A stretch of 64,000 nt of DNA from an uncultured Bifidobacterium sp. GTDB lineage: Bacteria; Actinomycetota; Actinomycetes; Actinomycetales; Bifidobacteriaceae. The stretch is taken from the NCBI RefSeq assembly GCF_949292005.1, contig NZ_CASEXV010000060.1, forward strand, positions 19,985 through 83,984. Direction: 5' to 3'. Positions 27,990 to 37,546 of this stretch are shown here, one piece after another. The notes beneath the pieces were generated by a model. That model made no database searches, was not told the origin of the DNA, and saw nothing but the letters and a program-made list of their open reading frames with translations. Numbering within the stretch: the first letter of the stretch is position 1; every line of letters begins with the position of its first letter. Position numbers and translations under genes: made by a program.

Positions 27990-29360
27990 ATGTCGGGAAG
28001 AGGGCATCATCAATCGGTGAATCATGCTTGCCGCGGGCTCGGCCGCGCTTTGGCGCCCACCATCACCGCCATCGCCGTCCTGCTGGTGATATCGGTTCTG
28101 TCCATCGCGTGGGCCGCGGGACTGCGACCATCGCATCAGGAGCATACGGCGGCTTCGACGTCCATGCCGACGGCGTCACGGACGACAAGCCCTGTTCTCG
28201 ACCACCGCACGCTCAACAGAACATCGGCACCGGCCATATCCACGCCATCCGCGACACCATCCTCCACGCCCACGTCCACCTCGACGTCACAGTCAAGCGC
28301 GACGACAACCCTAACCAAAGCGCAGGCCAGAAGCAAGGCCGTCGCCGCTGTGAACGGAATGAGTATGGAGGAGCGTGCGGGCCAGCTGGTCATGGCCACG
28401 CTCACCGTGGGATCGTCACCGAGCACCATCCGCCAGCTGATCTCCGACAGGCATATGGGATCCGTTCTGCTGATAGGCAACTGGACGATTGGAACCGCAG
28501 GAATGCGCGCAGTGACGGATGCCTTGCAGTCCTACGCTCCCTCGGGGAACTCTCTTCTCATCACCACCGACGAGGAAGGCGGGAGCGTCCAGCATCTCAA
28601 AGGAGATGGCTTCGACTCCATCCCGTCGCAGGTGGCCCAGGGAGGGATGACGCAAACCGCGCTTCGATCCTCGTGGGCACGATGGGGCTCCCAGCTCGCG
28701 GCCGCGGGAGTCAATGTGGACCTCGCCCCTGTGGTCGACACCGTCACGGTCTTGCGCTCATCCAATGACGCCATCGGAGCATTGAACAGGGATTTCGGAC
28801 TTGACGCATCAGGGAACGGGCTTCATGCCGCCGCCGCCATCCGCGGACTGCGGCACGCCGGCGTGCGCAGTGCCATCAAGCATTTCCCTGGCTTGGGCGG
28901 GGTCCAGGGAAACACCGACTTCACAGCCTCAGGCGTCAAAGATACGTCCACAACCGCCGACGGTCCCGAGATTGGAGCATTCTCCACCGCGCTTTCGGCG
29001 GACCCCGGAATGGTGATGATGTACCTGGCCACCTACAGCAAACTGGATGGCTCGTCCCCCGCGGCGTTCTCCTCCACCATCGTCGACGGACTCCTCCGCT
29101 CCACGCTGGGATTCGATGGGGTGGTCACGTCCGACTCGCTTTCGGCGACCGCTGTGAGCGGCGTTCCGGTGGACCAACTTGGCGTGAGATTGATCGAGGC
29201 GGGGGGCGATCTGGCGTGCATGGGATCGCCGTCCTACAACGAGCCGGTTCTCAACGGGATAATCGCCAAAGCGCGTGCCGATTCCACGTTCGCGGCCCGC
29301 GTGAAGCAATCCGCGGTGCGGGTTATGACACTCAAGTATCTGATGGGTTTGGCGCGGTAG
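27990..29360 (+). CDS. glycoside hydrolase family 3 N-acetylglucosaminidase-like protein
   Basis: The protein has about 456 residues. A signal anchor (about 27-50) and a Ser/Thr-rich linker precede a GH3 N-terminal TIM barrel with ITTDEEGGSVQHL, KHFPGLG and VTSDSLSA, which carries the nucleophile Asp. Relatives (NagZ, secreted beta-hexosaminidases) remove N-acetylglucosamine from muropeptides or glycans. The typical NagZ His/Asp loop after KHFPG reads GVQGNTDF here, a common variant in actinobacteria. The start is uncertain: ATG 27990 would suit a nearly leaderless transcript, and a GTG lies 27 bases further on. It is divergent from UPF0182. Confidence 0.82.
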   Translation: MSGRGHHQSVNHACRGLGRALAPTITAIAVLLVISVLSIAWAAGLRPSHQEHTAASTSMPTASRTTSPVLDHRTLNRTSAPAISTPSATPSSTPTSTSTSQSSATTTLTKAQARSKAVAAVNGMSMEERAGQLVMATLTVGSSPSTIRQLISDRHMGSVLLIGNWTIGTAGMRAVTDALQSYAPSGNSLLITTDEEGGSVQHLKGDGFDSIPSQVAQGGMTQTALRSSWARWGSQLAAAGVNVDLAPVVDTVTVLRSSNDAIGALNRDFGLDASGNGLHAAAAIRGLRHAGVRSAIKHFPGLGGVQGNTDFTASGVKDTSTTADGPEIGAFSTALSADPGMVMMYLATYSKLDGSSPAAFSSTIVDGLLRSTLGFDGVVTSDSLSATAVSGVPVDQLGVRLIEAGGDLACMGSPSYNEPVLNGIIAKARADSTFAARVKQSAVRVMTLKYLMGLAR

Positions 29361-29392
29361 AAAAGACGGACTGCGCAAAAGACGCACTGCGC
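29361..29392. repeat. 16-bp tandem repeat after the GH3 stop
   Basis: AAAAGACGGACTGCGC is followed at once by AAAAGACGCACTGCGC (15 of 16 identical). It fills most of the 41-base gap between the convergent GH3 and permease genes. Confidence 0.8.
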
Positions 29393-29401
29393 TGATGGAT
29401 G

Positions 29402-30679
29402 TCAGTCGTCCTTGGACACCACTCCTGTGGCCCGTCCGATGGCCTTCAGTCCGTGGTACATGACCAGCACCACGATGGTTCCGATGGCGATGCCGTTGAA
29501 TTTGACGCCGGAGAAGGCGAAGGTGAAGTCGGCTATGCCGATGATCATCACCACGGCGGCGGTCATGATGTTGACAGGCTTGTCGAAGTCCACCTTGTTG
29601 TCCACCCAGATCCGCACACCGATCATGCCGATCATGCCGTAAAGCAGCGTGGTCACCCCGCCAAGGACGCCCGCGGGAATCGTGTTGACGATGGCGCCGA
29701 ACTTCGGACAGAGGCTGAGAATCAGCGCGAATCCGGCCGCGCACCAATAAGCGGCCGTCGAATACACTTTGGTGGAGGCCATCACCCCGATGTTCTCGCC
29801 GTACGTCGTGGTTCCCGATCCGCCTCCGAATCCGGCGATTGCCGTGCCGATGCCGTCTGCCATCAACGCGGTGCCGATCTGGTCGTCATAGTTGCGCCCG
29901 GTCATCTGAGCCACCGACTTGACATGTCCCACGTTCTCCGCGACAAGCACCAGAACGACGGGGATGAACATCGCAAGAACCGAGAAGTCGGGCTGGGGAA
30001 GATGGAACGCCGGCAGCCCCACCCACGCGGCCTTGGACACATCGTCGAACGAGACCTGTCTGCGGATGCAGGCATAGACGTATCCGACCAGCACGCCGAG
30101 AAGTATGTTCAACCGTCCCAGAAGCCCACGGAAAAGCACCGCGATGAGAAGCACGGCCACCAAGGTGACGATGGCCGTGTCAGGAGCCGCCTTGAAGTTC
30201 GTCCACACGGTAGGGGCGAGGTTGAATCCAATGATGCCGACGATAGCGCCGTTGACCACCGGCGGCATGATGATGTCGATCCATTTCGCCCCCGCGTAGT
30301 GGACAAGCAATCCCACCAACGCGAGAAGGATGCCGGTGACCATGATGCCGAATCCGGCCACCGCGATTCCCTTGTTGGCCGTCGTCACGGCGAGAATAGG
30401 GGCTATAAAACCAAAAGAGCTTCCCAGATAACTGGGAAGCTTGTTCTTGTTGATGAGAAGGAACAATGCCGTCGACATCGCCGTGAAGAACAATGTCGTG
30501 GACGGATCGAAGCCCGTCAGGATGGGAACCAGGAACGTCGCACCGAACATCGCGATCACATGCTGGGCGCCGATTCCCGCCGTGCGCCCCCATGTGAGGC
30601 GCTCATCCGGCTCGACCACCTCGCCGGGTCTGAGCGTTTTGCCGTCGCCATGCAGTTTCCACGTGAACAGATCGTTCAT
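29402..30679 (-). CDS. uraA: uracil permease (NCS2/NAT family)
   Basis: The protein has 425 residues and 12-14 membrane helices. The family signature region YGENIGVMASTKVYST matches UraA-type uracil:proton symporters rather than the QN-containing purine type, and the substrate-site Glu (GENIG) is present. Early segments HVIAMFGATFLVPILTG and LGSSFGFIAP are also typical. ATG 30679 follows AGGAGAAGAGG. The frame stays open to 30793 without support. Upstream on the same strand the template reads TACAAT at 30740-30735, a possible -10 element. Confidence 0.93.
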   Translation of the reverse strand: MNDLFTWKLHGDGKTLRPGEVVEPDERLTWGRTAGIGAQHVIAMFGATFLVPILTGFDPSTTLFFTAMSTALFLLINKNKLPSYLGSSFGFIAPILAVTTANKGIAVAGFGIMVTGILLALVGLLVHYAGAKWIDIIMPPVVNGAIVGIIGFNLAPTVWTNFKAAPDTAIVTLVAVLLIAVLFRGLLGRLNILLGVLVGYVYACIRRQVSFDDVSKAAWVGLPAFHLPQPDFSVLAMFIPVVLVLVAENVGHVKSVAQMTGRNYDDQIGTALMADGIGTAIAGFGGGSGTTTYGENIGVMASTKVYSTAAYWCAAGFALILSLCPKFGAIVNTIPAGVLGGVTTLLYGMIGMIGVRIWVDNKVDFDKPVNIMTAAVVMIIGIADFTFAFSGVKFNGIAIGTIVVLVMYHGLKAIGRATGVVSKDD

Positions 30680-30823
30680 CCTCTTCTCCTTTTGCCCGTT
30701 CCACGCGAGGGCCATCGCCGTCACGTCGGGGGATATTGTAGCGGCTCCCCTGTCACCATATATGACGACCGGCCACAAAACGGTGGACGGCATGACATCG
30801 CACGGCGTGGCACGAAATCACGG

Positions 30824-31651
30824 TCACCGCGTGTATCCGAGCAGATGGGGGTCGACGGAATGCACCACGTCGACGAGATCGCCATTGGACAGAATCGGAC
30901 GTTGGAACTCACGCCACGCACCCACATGGACATCCCATTTCCCTGTGGCGGCATCCAGAACCGGCCGCGCCGTGCGCTCCCACCTCAGTCGGCGCGACGT
31001 GCGCCCAGTCACCGGATCCATCCGGGAATAGTGCAGACAGGTGCAGTTCGTTATGGTCCAGTCCGGGCTGTCGGCCCGGCGAAGGAACTCCTCGTCCGAC
31101 AGATCCTCCAAAGTGAGCATCAGGGCCTGCATGAAATCCCCGTGCGAGACGATGACCACGGATTCCGCCTCCGCCCGGCGATTGAGGGAGGTAAGCAGAT
31201 TGTGCACACGGTTCTCAGCCACATCGGCTATGGATTCCCCTGCCGGCGGCCTCCAGTACAGGGGGTCGGTGCGCTTGAAATTCCAGTTGCGCCCATAGTT
31301 GGTGCGAAACTCCTGCTGGGTGATTGTGCTGATCTCCCCCCAAGACCGTTCTCGCAACACCCGCGTCTCCTCCCAGCGCGCCTTGGAAAGGGCCATCGTC
31401 GCGGCAGTCTCGCGGGTACGGACGTATGGAGACACGAGATAGCGGTCGAAAAGCTGCTGCTGCGCGACAAGCCACCTCCCGATGCAGTCCGCCTGCTTGC
31501 GCCCCGTCGCCGTCAGTCTCCATGAGCGGTCGGGAACGGTGACGTTGTCCTGGGTGAACAGGGAGTCGTCTCCCCTCTCACCCGCCTTGACGATGACGTT
31601 CGCCTCCGACTCACCATGCCTGATGACGTACATATTGAGCGGCATGCCCAT
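30824..31651 (-). CDS. histidine phosphatase family protein
   Basis: The protein has 275 residues from ATG 31651, preceded by AAAGGGG. It has the phospho-acceptor motif VIRHGESEAN near residue 10, RTRETAA near 90, an acid loop ERSWGEIS and the second catalytic His in IVSHGDFMQAL. These enzymes transfer or remove phosphate through phosphohistidine. The length and the insert between the motifs are larger than in phosphoglycerate mutase itself, so this is an unassigned phosphatase. It is divergent from the next gene to the right. Confidence 0.88.
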   Translation of the reverse strand: MGMPLNMYVIRHGESEANVIVKAGERGDDSLFTQDNVTVPDRSWRLTATGRKQADCIGRWLVAQQQLFDRYLVSPYVRTRETAATMALSKARWEETRVLRERSWGEISTITQQEFRTNYGRNWNFKRTDPLYWRPPAGESIADVAENRVHNLLTSLNRRAEAESVVIVSHGDFMQALMLTLEDLSDEEFLRRADSPDWTITNCTCLHYSRMDPVTGRTSRRLRWERTARPVLDAATGKWDVHVGAWREFQRPILSNGDLVDVVHSVDPHLLGYTR

Positions 31652-31806
31652 GAACCGTCCCCTTTCACACATCTCATGACGACCACGCGCGTCATCATCC
31701 CTCCACGGAACCATGACCACCATCGACCATGGCCGCCGCCTCAGCACGCTGACGACACCGACGCTAGCATGACAGCTTCTCATGCGCGGCAGCGCACGCA
31801 GCGCGA

Positions 31807-31835
31807 TTGACGACCTCTATGCTTGCGAGTAAGAC
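31807..31835 (+). promoter_or_regulatory. promoter of the membrane-anchored hypothetical gene
   Basis: TTGACG (31807-31812), a 17-base spacer and TAAGAC (31830-31835) fit a sigma-A-type promoter. It lies 85 bases before the start codon at 31920. Confidence 0.55.
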
Positions 31836-31919
31836 GTGCAACGGAAGAGCGCCAAACGGACAAGGCGCACATGCATCGAGACCGCACCACGGTGTGACAC
31901 AAGATGAGGAGAGACTCAC

Positions 31920-32714
31920 ATGACAGATCCGACTATCGATTCCGAAGGCGCGCCATCGACCACCGGACCTGCGACGCACGAATCCAGCGAGCCGACATCA
32001 CACGAGGCGTCGCAGCCATCGACTTTCCAAGCGCCATCCTCCTCGGAGCCGGGTGGCGACGACCAGACGCGAAGCCGCCGCCACCATCCCATGGTCATCG
32101 TGATTGTGTCCATCGTCGTCATCGCGGCGCTGATCGTCGCCGGAGCGCTGCTCATTCCACGCCTGCGCGATCTGCGCGCGGACGCCAATGTCCAAGGGAC
32201 CTATACGGTTCGTATGGCCGACAGCAACACCGCGCTGGCCCGGGCCGTGCTGTCCAAGGGATCGATAGTCATCGACTTCCCCGGACACGAGGGGAAGATC
32301 AGCGCCACATTGAGCAAAACCACGGGTTCCGACGATGGTGTGTCCTTCATCGCGTCGGACATCACGCTTACCGGCGACACGGCCTCGAATCTTCTGGACA
32401 CCATGCCCACGGTGGGGATATCGGCATCGCAGCTCAAAGTGATTCTGGGATCGACGCAGCCGACCATCACCCTGCCGAAGACGCGGAAGAAGGGATCTCC
32501 CGTGGGAACGTGGAAGATATCCCTTTCCGTTCTCGGAGTGGAGGTCTCGGCGTCCGCCACCTTCCATGAGGACAAGACCCTCACGACCACAGAGACCTAT
32601 CCCGGCAACAAAAAGAGCTACTCCATGACATGGTCGAGCCCCTCCCCCGGAACCGTGGTCATCACCGGAAAGAACGGCAAGACCATCGAGACCATAACCA
32701 TCCCGCACCAGTAG
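31920..32714 (+). CDS. membrane-anchored hypothetical protein
   Basis: The protein has 264 residues from ATG 31920, with GAGGAGAG upstream. A Ser/Thr/Pro-rich cytoplasmic part (1-55) precedes one membrane helix at about 58-82. The rest is extracytoplasmic, mostly beta-strand-like, and shows a lipocalin-like sequence of short alternating strands ending in GTVVITGKNGKTIETITI. No catalytic motif is visible and I do not recognise the family. It has its own promoter and terminator, so it is a single-gene unit. Confidence 0.75.
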   Translation: MTDPTIDSEGAPSTTGPATHESSEPTSHEASQPSTFQAPSSSEPGGDDQTRSRRHHPMVIVIVSIVVIAALIVAGALLIPRLRDLRADANVQGTYTVRMADSNTALARAVLSKGSIVIDFPGHEGKISATLSKTTGSDDGVSFIASDITLTGDTASNLLDTMPTVGISASQLKVILGSTQPTITLPKTRKKGSPVGTWKISLSVLGVEVSASATFHEDKTLTTTETYPGNKKSYSMTWSSPSPGTVVITGKNGKTIETITIPHQ

Positions 32715-32739
32715 GCGCGCTAGTCAACAAGACGCAACC

Positions 32740-32773
32740 AGGGGGACGTTCCCATTATGAGGAACGTCCCCCT
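32740..32773. terminator. terminator between hypothetical gene and hsp20
   Basis: A perfect 13-bp stem, AGGGGGACGTTCC against GGAACGTCCCCCT, encloses an 8-base loop. It lies between convergent genes. Confidence 0.75.
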
Positions 32774-32811
32774 GACTCGTATGCACGCCGTATCGCGCCG
32801 CCACGAATCGC

Positions 32812-33267
32812 TCAGCCCTCGATGGCTATGCGCTTGCGATCCTCGACCTGAGCCTTTGGCGCCACTTTGGCCACGCTGAGCGACAAAGTGCCGTCCTTGT
32901 AAGACGCCGTGACATCGGAATCCTTCACATCGTCGCCGACATAGAAGCTACGGCTGCACGAGCCGACATAGCGCTCACGACGCAGCCACTTTCCATCCTT
33001 GTCCTTGTCGTCATGGTTCTCGTCCTTGTGTGCGGTCACGCTCAGATAACCGTCATGCAGCTCCACGGCGATGTCGTCCTTGTTGAAACCGGGCATATCG
33101 ATGGCGACCTCATACGACTTGTCCGTCTCACGGACATCGGTGCTCATCATGCTCGTCGGGGACACCGACTCGGCGGCTGCGGCGTTGCGCAGACCCGAGA
33201 AGAACGGATCATCGAACAGATCCGCGAACATCGTGTCATTCATCACAGCGGGAAACATAGCCATCAT
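32812..33267 (-). CDS. small heat shock protein Hsp20
   Basis: The protein has 151 residues. An N-terminal arm rich in Phe and Met (FADLFDDPFFSGL) is followed by the alpha-crystallin domain with YEVAIDMPGFNKDDIAVELH and YKDGTLSLSVAK, ending in the polymerisation motif RKRIAIEG (an I-x-I). It holds unfolding proteins in oligomers. ATG 33267 follows AAGGAG by 5 bases. I found no CIRCE or HAIR heat-shock operator in the 200 bases upstream. Confidence 0.95.
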   Translation of the reverse strand: MMAMFPAVMNDTMFADLFDDPFFSGLRNAAAAESVSPTSMMSTDVRETDKSYEVAIDMPGFNKDDIAVELHDGYLSVTAHKDENHDDKDKDGKWLRRERYVGSCSRSFYVGDDVKDSDVTASYKDGTLSLSVAKVAPKAQVEDRKRIAIEG

Positions 33268-33452
33268 GCACACTCCTTGACAATCATGGGACGCCGTCAC
33301 GCGCGCCCGTCTGACGCGCGCCGCCCGTCGGGCCCTCCCCCGGACCCTCCGTGCGTCCCCTCACTGGGAGCAACAGAATGGGTCCGCTGATGTTCCTGCG
33401 TTTTACTGTGGGTGAAAGCGCGGATGACGTCCCTCGCCGCCCACCATACCGC

Positions 33453-33492
33453 GGGTCATGCCACCTCCATGTGGGTCATGCCACATCCATGG
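33453..33492. repeat. 20-bp tandem repeat over the end of the YbaK gene
   Basis: GGGTCATGCCACCTCCATGT (33453-33472) is followed directly by GGGTCATGCCACATCCATGG. The right-hand copy contains the gene's final codons and TGA. The left-hand copy lies just past the stop and repeats that end with a second TGA. Confidence 0.85.
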
Positions 33493-34009
33493 GAGTTCCC
33501 GACGTGATCCGGATCAGCTCCTCGAACGTCGTGGGGAAAAGCGCGTGCGGATGGCCCGCATCCGCCCAGATCGTCGGATACTCGGCCAAAGCGGTGTCGA
33601 CTATCGTCTCGATGTGGTCGGGATGGCCCACAGGCGCCACACCCCCGATGACCTGGCCCGTCGTCATCATCACGAAGTCGGGGTCGGCACGATGAAGACG
33701 CCCACGGCCCAATTGGACCTGCACCTTCCTCACATCCACATGATGCGCCCCGGAGGTCATAATCAACAACGGACGCCCATCGCACCGGAAGATCAGACTG
33801 TTGGCGACGGCACCCACCTCGCATCCGCACGCGGCGGCGGCTTCGGCGGCGGTTCGCGCGGACTCATGCAGCGCCACAACCCTACCGGCGACCCTCTTAT
33901 CGCGCAGAATGGCGCGAACGTTGCGCACTCGTGGATTGTCAAGGATTCTGCGCTGTTCCTCGGTTAGTTCACCCACCTCGTCCTCTCCCTTATCTCCAAG
34001 CATAACCAT
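33476..34009 (-). CDS. YbaK/EbsC family aminoacyl-tRNA deacylase
   Basis: The protein has 177 residues from ATG 34009, with GGGAAGGA upstream. The YbaK/ProX editing fold is seen in ALHESARTAAEAAAACGCE, IANSLIFRCDGRPLLIM-type strands, DFVMMTTGQVIGGVAPVGH and ADAGHPHALFPTTFEEL. Members hydrolyse mischarged tRNA such as Cys- or Ala-tRNA(Pro), or free-standing relatives thereof. It stands alone from the prolyl-tRNA synthetase. Confidence 0.88.
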   Translation of the reverse strand: MVMLGDKGEDEVGELTEEQRRILDNPRVRNVRAILRDKRVAGRVVALHESARTAAEAAAACGCEVGAVANSLIFRCDGRPLLIMTSGAHHVDVRKVQVQLGRGRLHRADPDFVMMTTGQVIGGVAPVGHPDHIETIVDTALAEYPTIWADAGHPHALFPTTFEELIRITSGTPMDVA

Positions 34010-34173
34010 CGTCCTTCCCGCCACTGTGAGTGGGATACAGCGACGACTTTTGCCGGTGTTCCCTGACGGACACCTCCGTCCGTCCCATGCCGACGCGATC
34101 GTACGCGGGAGGGGTTACCGCGAGATGACGTTCCGATGACCGGATGCACTCCCACGTGTGAAATCTCACCGGC

Positions 34174-34839
34174 TCAGACGGATTCCCAGACCTCACGCCA
34201 CTTCTCGGCAAGGGAGTTTACCGTCTCATGGGCGTTGAGTCCGCTGGGCTGGGGCAGGACCCACAACGCCGTATCCTTCGGCCAGTCCGGCATATCGGAA
34301 ATGTCCTGAATTCCCAGCTTCGCCTTGGGTCTGTGGAAGGCCACCCGGAACGCCGTTATCCCCACCACGACGACGGCCCGCGGATGCAGACGGCATGCCA
34401 GCGCGAGAGTCCGTCGCGCGCCTGCCCTCAGCTCATCGCGGTCCAACTCGTCGGCACGCGCGGTCGGACGCGACACCAGATTGGTCATGGCGAGACCTCG
34501 ACGGACAAGACCATCCGCCTGCTCCTGACTCAATCCTCGGGTCACGTCAAGAAGCTCATCGGTGATTCCGGCTCTGTGCAGCGACGGCCAGAAACGATTC
34601 CCCGGATGCGCGAAAGGGGCGTTCACCGCCGCCGTCCACAGACCAGGGTTAACGCCGACGATGAGGAGACGGATCGCAGACACATCGGCAGGCATCACAT
34701 CATCCACGCCGACAGTCCCGTCACCGCCCACCCGATGCACGCCATCGTGCGAATCCGCGCGAAGAGCGTCGAGGTCGGCCTTCGTGGGGCGCCGGCCGCC
34801 ACACGGCGAGGGACGACGCGGACGGGCACGCGTCATCAC
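34174..34839 (-). CDS. mug: G/U mismatch-specific uracil-DNA glycosylase (Mug/TDG)
   Basis: The protein has 221 residues. Motif A LLIVGVNPGLWTA carries the catalytic Asn, followed by FAHPGNRFWPSLH, and motif B reads LPQPSGLNAHE near the C-terminus. These are hallmarks of the Mug branch, which excises uracil or thymine from G mismatches. The first 50 residues are a basic extension. The ATG overlaps the ychF stop (ATGA), so the two are co-transcribed. Confidence 0.92.
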   Translation of the reverse strand: MMTRARPRRPSPCGGRRPTKADLDALRADSHDGVHRVGGDGTVGVDDVMPADVSAIRLLIVGVNPGLWTAAVNAPFAHPGNRFWPSLHRAGITDELLDVTRGLSQEQADGLVRRGLAMTNLVSRPTARADELDRDELRAGARRTLALACRLHPRAVVVVGITAFRVAFHRPKAKLGIQDISDMPDWPKDTALWVLPQPSGLNAHETVNSLAEKWREVWESV

Positions 34840-35924
34840 ACGTTGAACCTAAACTCCACGATGTCGCCGTCCTGCATGACGTAGTCGCGCCCCTCAAGAC
34901 GCAGCCGTCCCTGCTCCTTGATCGCCGCCATCGACCCCTTCGCCTCTACGAAGTCGTCATACGACACGACCTCCGCCTTGATGAAGCCCTTCTCGAAATC
35001 CGTATGGATCACACCGGCCGCCTGAGGAGCCGTCCAGCCCTGATGGATCTGCCAGGCGCGCACCTCCTTGACACCTGCGGTGAGGAAGGTCTGCAGGCCA
35101 AGCACGTCGAATCCCACACGGGCCAACTGGTCCAGACCGGACTCCTCAAGCCCCGCGTCCTGCAGCATCTCACGCGCGTCGGTCTCGTCCAGATCGGTGA
35201 GGTCCGATTCGAACTGCGCGTTGAGGAAGATGGCGGGAGCGGGGGCGACGGACTCTCTCAGGCGCGCCTTGAGACCATCGTCCGTAAGCTGCGAGTCGTC
35301 GACGTTAAAGACGTAAATGAACGGTTTGGCGGTCATGAGGTGCAGATCGGCCAGCTCGGCCTTGTCGATTTTCCCCTCGGATGCGGCGTGGTCGATCGTC
35401 TCGCCGGATTCCAGAATCGTTTTGGCCTTGCCGACGGCATCCAGATAGTCGGCCTTGATCTTTCCGCCGCGAAGATCCTTCTCCAATTTGGGAAGCGTGC
35501 CCTCGATCGTCTGCAGATCGGCGAGAATGAGTTCCGTATTGATGGTGTCCACATCGTCGGCCGGGTCCACCCGTCCGTTGACATGCACGATGTCGTCGTC
35601 GTCGAAGGCCCTCACGACCTCGCATATGGCGTCGGCCTCGCGGATGTTGGCAAGGAACTTGTTTCCCAGACCCTCCCCCTGCGACGCGCCCTTCACGATT
35701 CCCGCGATGTCGACGAAGGTGACGGTGGCCGGGACGATCTTCTCCGTGTGGACGAGCTTGGCGAGTACGGGAAGCCTGTTGTCGGGAAGCGGGACAACAC
35801 CCGTGTTCGGCTCGATGGTGGCGAACGGGTAGTTCTCTGCGAGAACGCTGTTTCTGGTCAATGCGTTGAACATGGTGGACTTGCCGACATTGGGCAGCCC
35901 GACGATTCCGATGGTGAGGGACAT
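34836..35924 (-). CDS. ychF: ribosome-associated GTPase/ATPase YchF
   Basis: The protein has 362 residues from ATG 35924, with TGGAGGGC upstream. It has G1 GLPNVGKSTMFNAL, the switch DIAGIVKGASQGEGLGN, a coiled-coil insert and the C-terminal TGS domain AGVIHTDFEKGFIKAEVV. The G4 position reads NVDD rather than NKxD, in line with the ATP preference of YchF/OLA1 proteins. It binds ribosomes and affects stress responses. It is the first gene of a pair with mug. Confidence 0.97.
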   Translation of the reverse strand: MSLTIGIVGLPNVGKSTMFNALTRNSVLAENYPFATIEPNTGVVPLPDNRLPVLAKLVHTEKIVPATVTFVDIAGIVKGASQGEGLGNKFLANIREADAICEVVRAFDDDDIVHVNGRVDPADDVDTINTELILADLQTIEGTLPKLEKDLRGGKIKADYLDAVGKAKTILESGETIDHAASEGKIDKAELADLHLMTAKPFIYVFNVDDSQLTDDGLKARLRESVAPAPAIFLNAQFESDLTDLDETDAREMLQDAGLEESGLDQLARVGFDVLGLQTFLTAGVKEVRAWQIHQGWTAPQAAGVIHTDFEKGFIKAEVVSYDDFVEAKGSMAAIKEQGRLRLEGRDYVMQDGDIVEFRFNV

Positions 35925-35934
35925 GCCCTCCAGT

Positions 35935-37449
35935 CTACGGCCGACCGGGACGAGACGACCCGCGCACGTCATCCATCGGGGCCATGTCCCGCACTATGTC
36001 GACTATTCTGGCCACGCCTAGGTCGAATTCCTCCGGAGTCGCATACGCGAAGGACATCCTCAGACTGCGCGTGGACCGGTAGTCGTACAGGTCACCGGGA
36101 TTGAGCAGCACCCCGGCGTCGGCGGCACGATGGAAGAGCTCGGTCATGTCGATCTGCCGGTTGAGCGTCATCCAGATGTAGAACCCGCCATGGGGAAGAT
36201 TCCATGTCGCGAGGCTTCGGCACCGCCGTCTAAGGACCTCCAATGCCGCCATCCTGCGCCGATGCAGCTCACGCGTCAGGACATCCAGCCATCGGTCGTA
36301 GGACCCGTCGCTCAGAAGCTCAGCCAGGAGCCACTGCGACACCGCGCTCGCCCCGTAGTCCATCTGCATTTTGACGTCACCCAGCCTTGCGACGATCGCC
36401 TCGGGCGCCACGACCCACCCCACGCGCAGGCCCGGTGCCAGGGACTTCGACGCCGTGCCCACGTAGATCACGCTGTCGGTGCGGTCCAGGGATTTGAGGG
36501 AGCGCGGACGGGGCCCGTCGCACAGGTCCTCGTAGGCCGCGTCCTCGATGATCGGCAGCCGATACCGCGAGCACAGATCCATGAGGTCGGTTCTGCGTCG
36601 CTCGGTCATGGTCACGCCGGTGGGATTGTGGTTGGTGGGGATCGTATATAGGATCGACGGCCTGTCATGTGACGACATGGCGCGGTCAAGCGCCCTCACG
36701 TCGAGACCATCGGCGTTCATCTCGATCCCCCGAAGCGTCATGCCGGCCGAGGGAAACACCTGCAGCGATTTGACGTACGACGGCTCCTCCGTATACACGA
36801 ACGACCCCGGCTTGAGCAGACACACGGATATCAGCTGCAGCGCCTGCAACGCCCCCGATGTGATGAGCATGCGCGACGGCGTGGCGTCAATCCCGGCATC
36901 GACCAGTCTCGCGCTCAACACCTCACGAAGCCACATCAGTCCCCGTGGTTCGGGATAGCCCAACGAGGGAATTCGTTCCATCATGGCCGCCGTGGCCGCG
37001 CTCCACATGTCTCGGGGGAACATGCGCGGATCAGGCTCCCCCGTGCCCAGACGAATCATTCCGGAATCAAATTCCAGACTATTGATGCGCTGGATGACGG
37101 AGCTGTTGGCTCGGAAGGAGCCGGAGGAGACATATCCCGTCCAATCCAACGACCGTGGCGGAAGAGTGGACCAGGTGTTCCCGACGACGGTGGTTCCTCC
37201 CCCTCGTCGTCCGTCCACGATCCCCAGAGCCGCGAGCTCCTTCATCGCCTCACCTATGGTGCTGCGATTGAGATGGAAACGGCTCGCCATATCCCGCTGC
37301 GAGGGGAGCGTCGTCCCCAAGCCCCACCGCCCCTGCGCGACGCGCTCACGCACCATGTCCACAACCTGTTCGGACAACGGCACCCGGGACGATCTGTCGG
37401 GCATCCAGGACATCCAATCCTCATCGGCCGGTTCATCGAATCGTGACAT
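35935..37449 (-). CDS. MocR-type regulator (GntR DNA-binding plus aminotransferase domain)
   Basis: The protein has 504 residues. Residues about 20-90 form a GntR winged helix (LPSQRDMASRFHLNRSTIGEAM). The rest is a fold-type I aminotransferase with NHNPTGVTM and the PLP lysine in GTASKSLAPGLRVGW. MocR proteins use bound PLP to sense amino acids or vitamers and seldom act as enzymes. GGGGAGGTG lies at the start; ATG 37449 has better spacing than ATG 37452. It is divergent from a LysE-type exporter, which it probably controls through the repeated boxes in between. The ligand is unknown. Confidence 0.9.
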   Translation of the reverse strand: MSRFDEPADEDWMSWMPDRSSRVPLSEQVVDMVRERVAQGRWGLGTTLPSQRDMASRFHLNRSTIGEAMKELAALGIVDGRRGGGTTVVGNTWSTLPPRSLDWTGYVSSGSFRANSSVIQRINSLEFDSGMIRLGTGEPDPRMFPRDMWSAATAAMMERIPSLGYPEPRGLMWLREVLSARLVDAGIDATPSRMLITSGALQALQLISVCLLKPGSFVYTEEPSYVKSLQVFPSAGMTLRGIEMNADGLDVRALDRAMSSHDRPSILYTIPTNHNPTGVTMTERRRTDLMDLCSRYRLPIIEDAAYEDLCDGPRPRSLKSLDRTDSVIYVGTASKSLAPGLRVGWVVAPEAIVARLGDVKMQMDYGASAVSQWLLAELLSDGSYDRWLDVLTRELHRRRMAALEVLRRRCRSLATWNLPHGGFYIWMTLNRQIDMTELFHRAADAGVLLNPGDLYDYRSTRSLRMSFAYATPEEFDLGVARIVDIVRDMAPMDDVRGSSRPGRP

Positions 37450-37546
37450 CATCACCTCCCCACACTCGCGGCTCGCCAACAACTTCAACCGTTCCCATCC
37501 CATCGCCGAAAAGCGCCGCCGTCCAATCCCTTCCGCGGACCCGGCG

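Noticed and set aside
29399..31525. A 708-codon open frame on the plus strand
   Set aside because: It is antisense to both uraA and the histidine phosphatase gene, runs through their intergenic gap, and has a His/Arg/Gly-rich composition typical of shadow frames.
34050..34080. GACGGAC/GTCCGTC hairpin downstream of mug
   Set aside because: The stem is only 7 bp, without a T-run, and lies in GC-rich sequence where such pairs are common.
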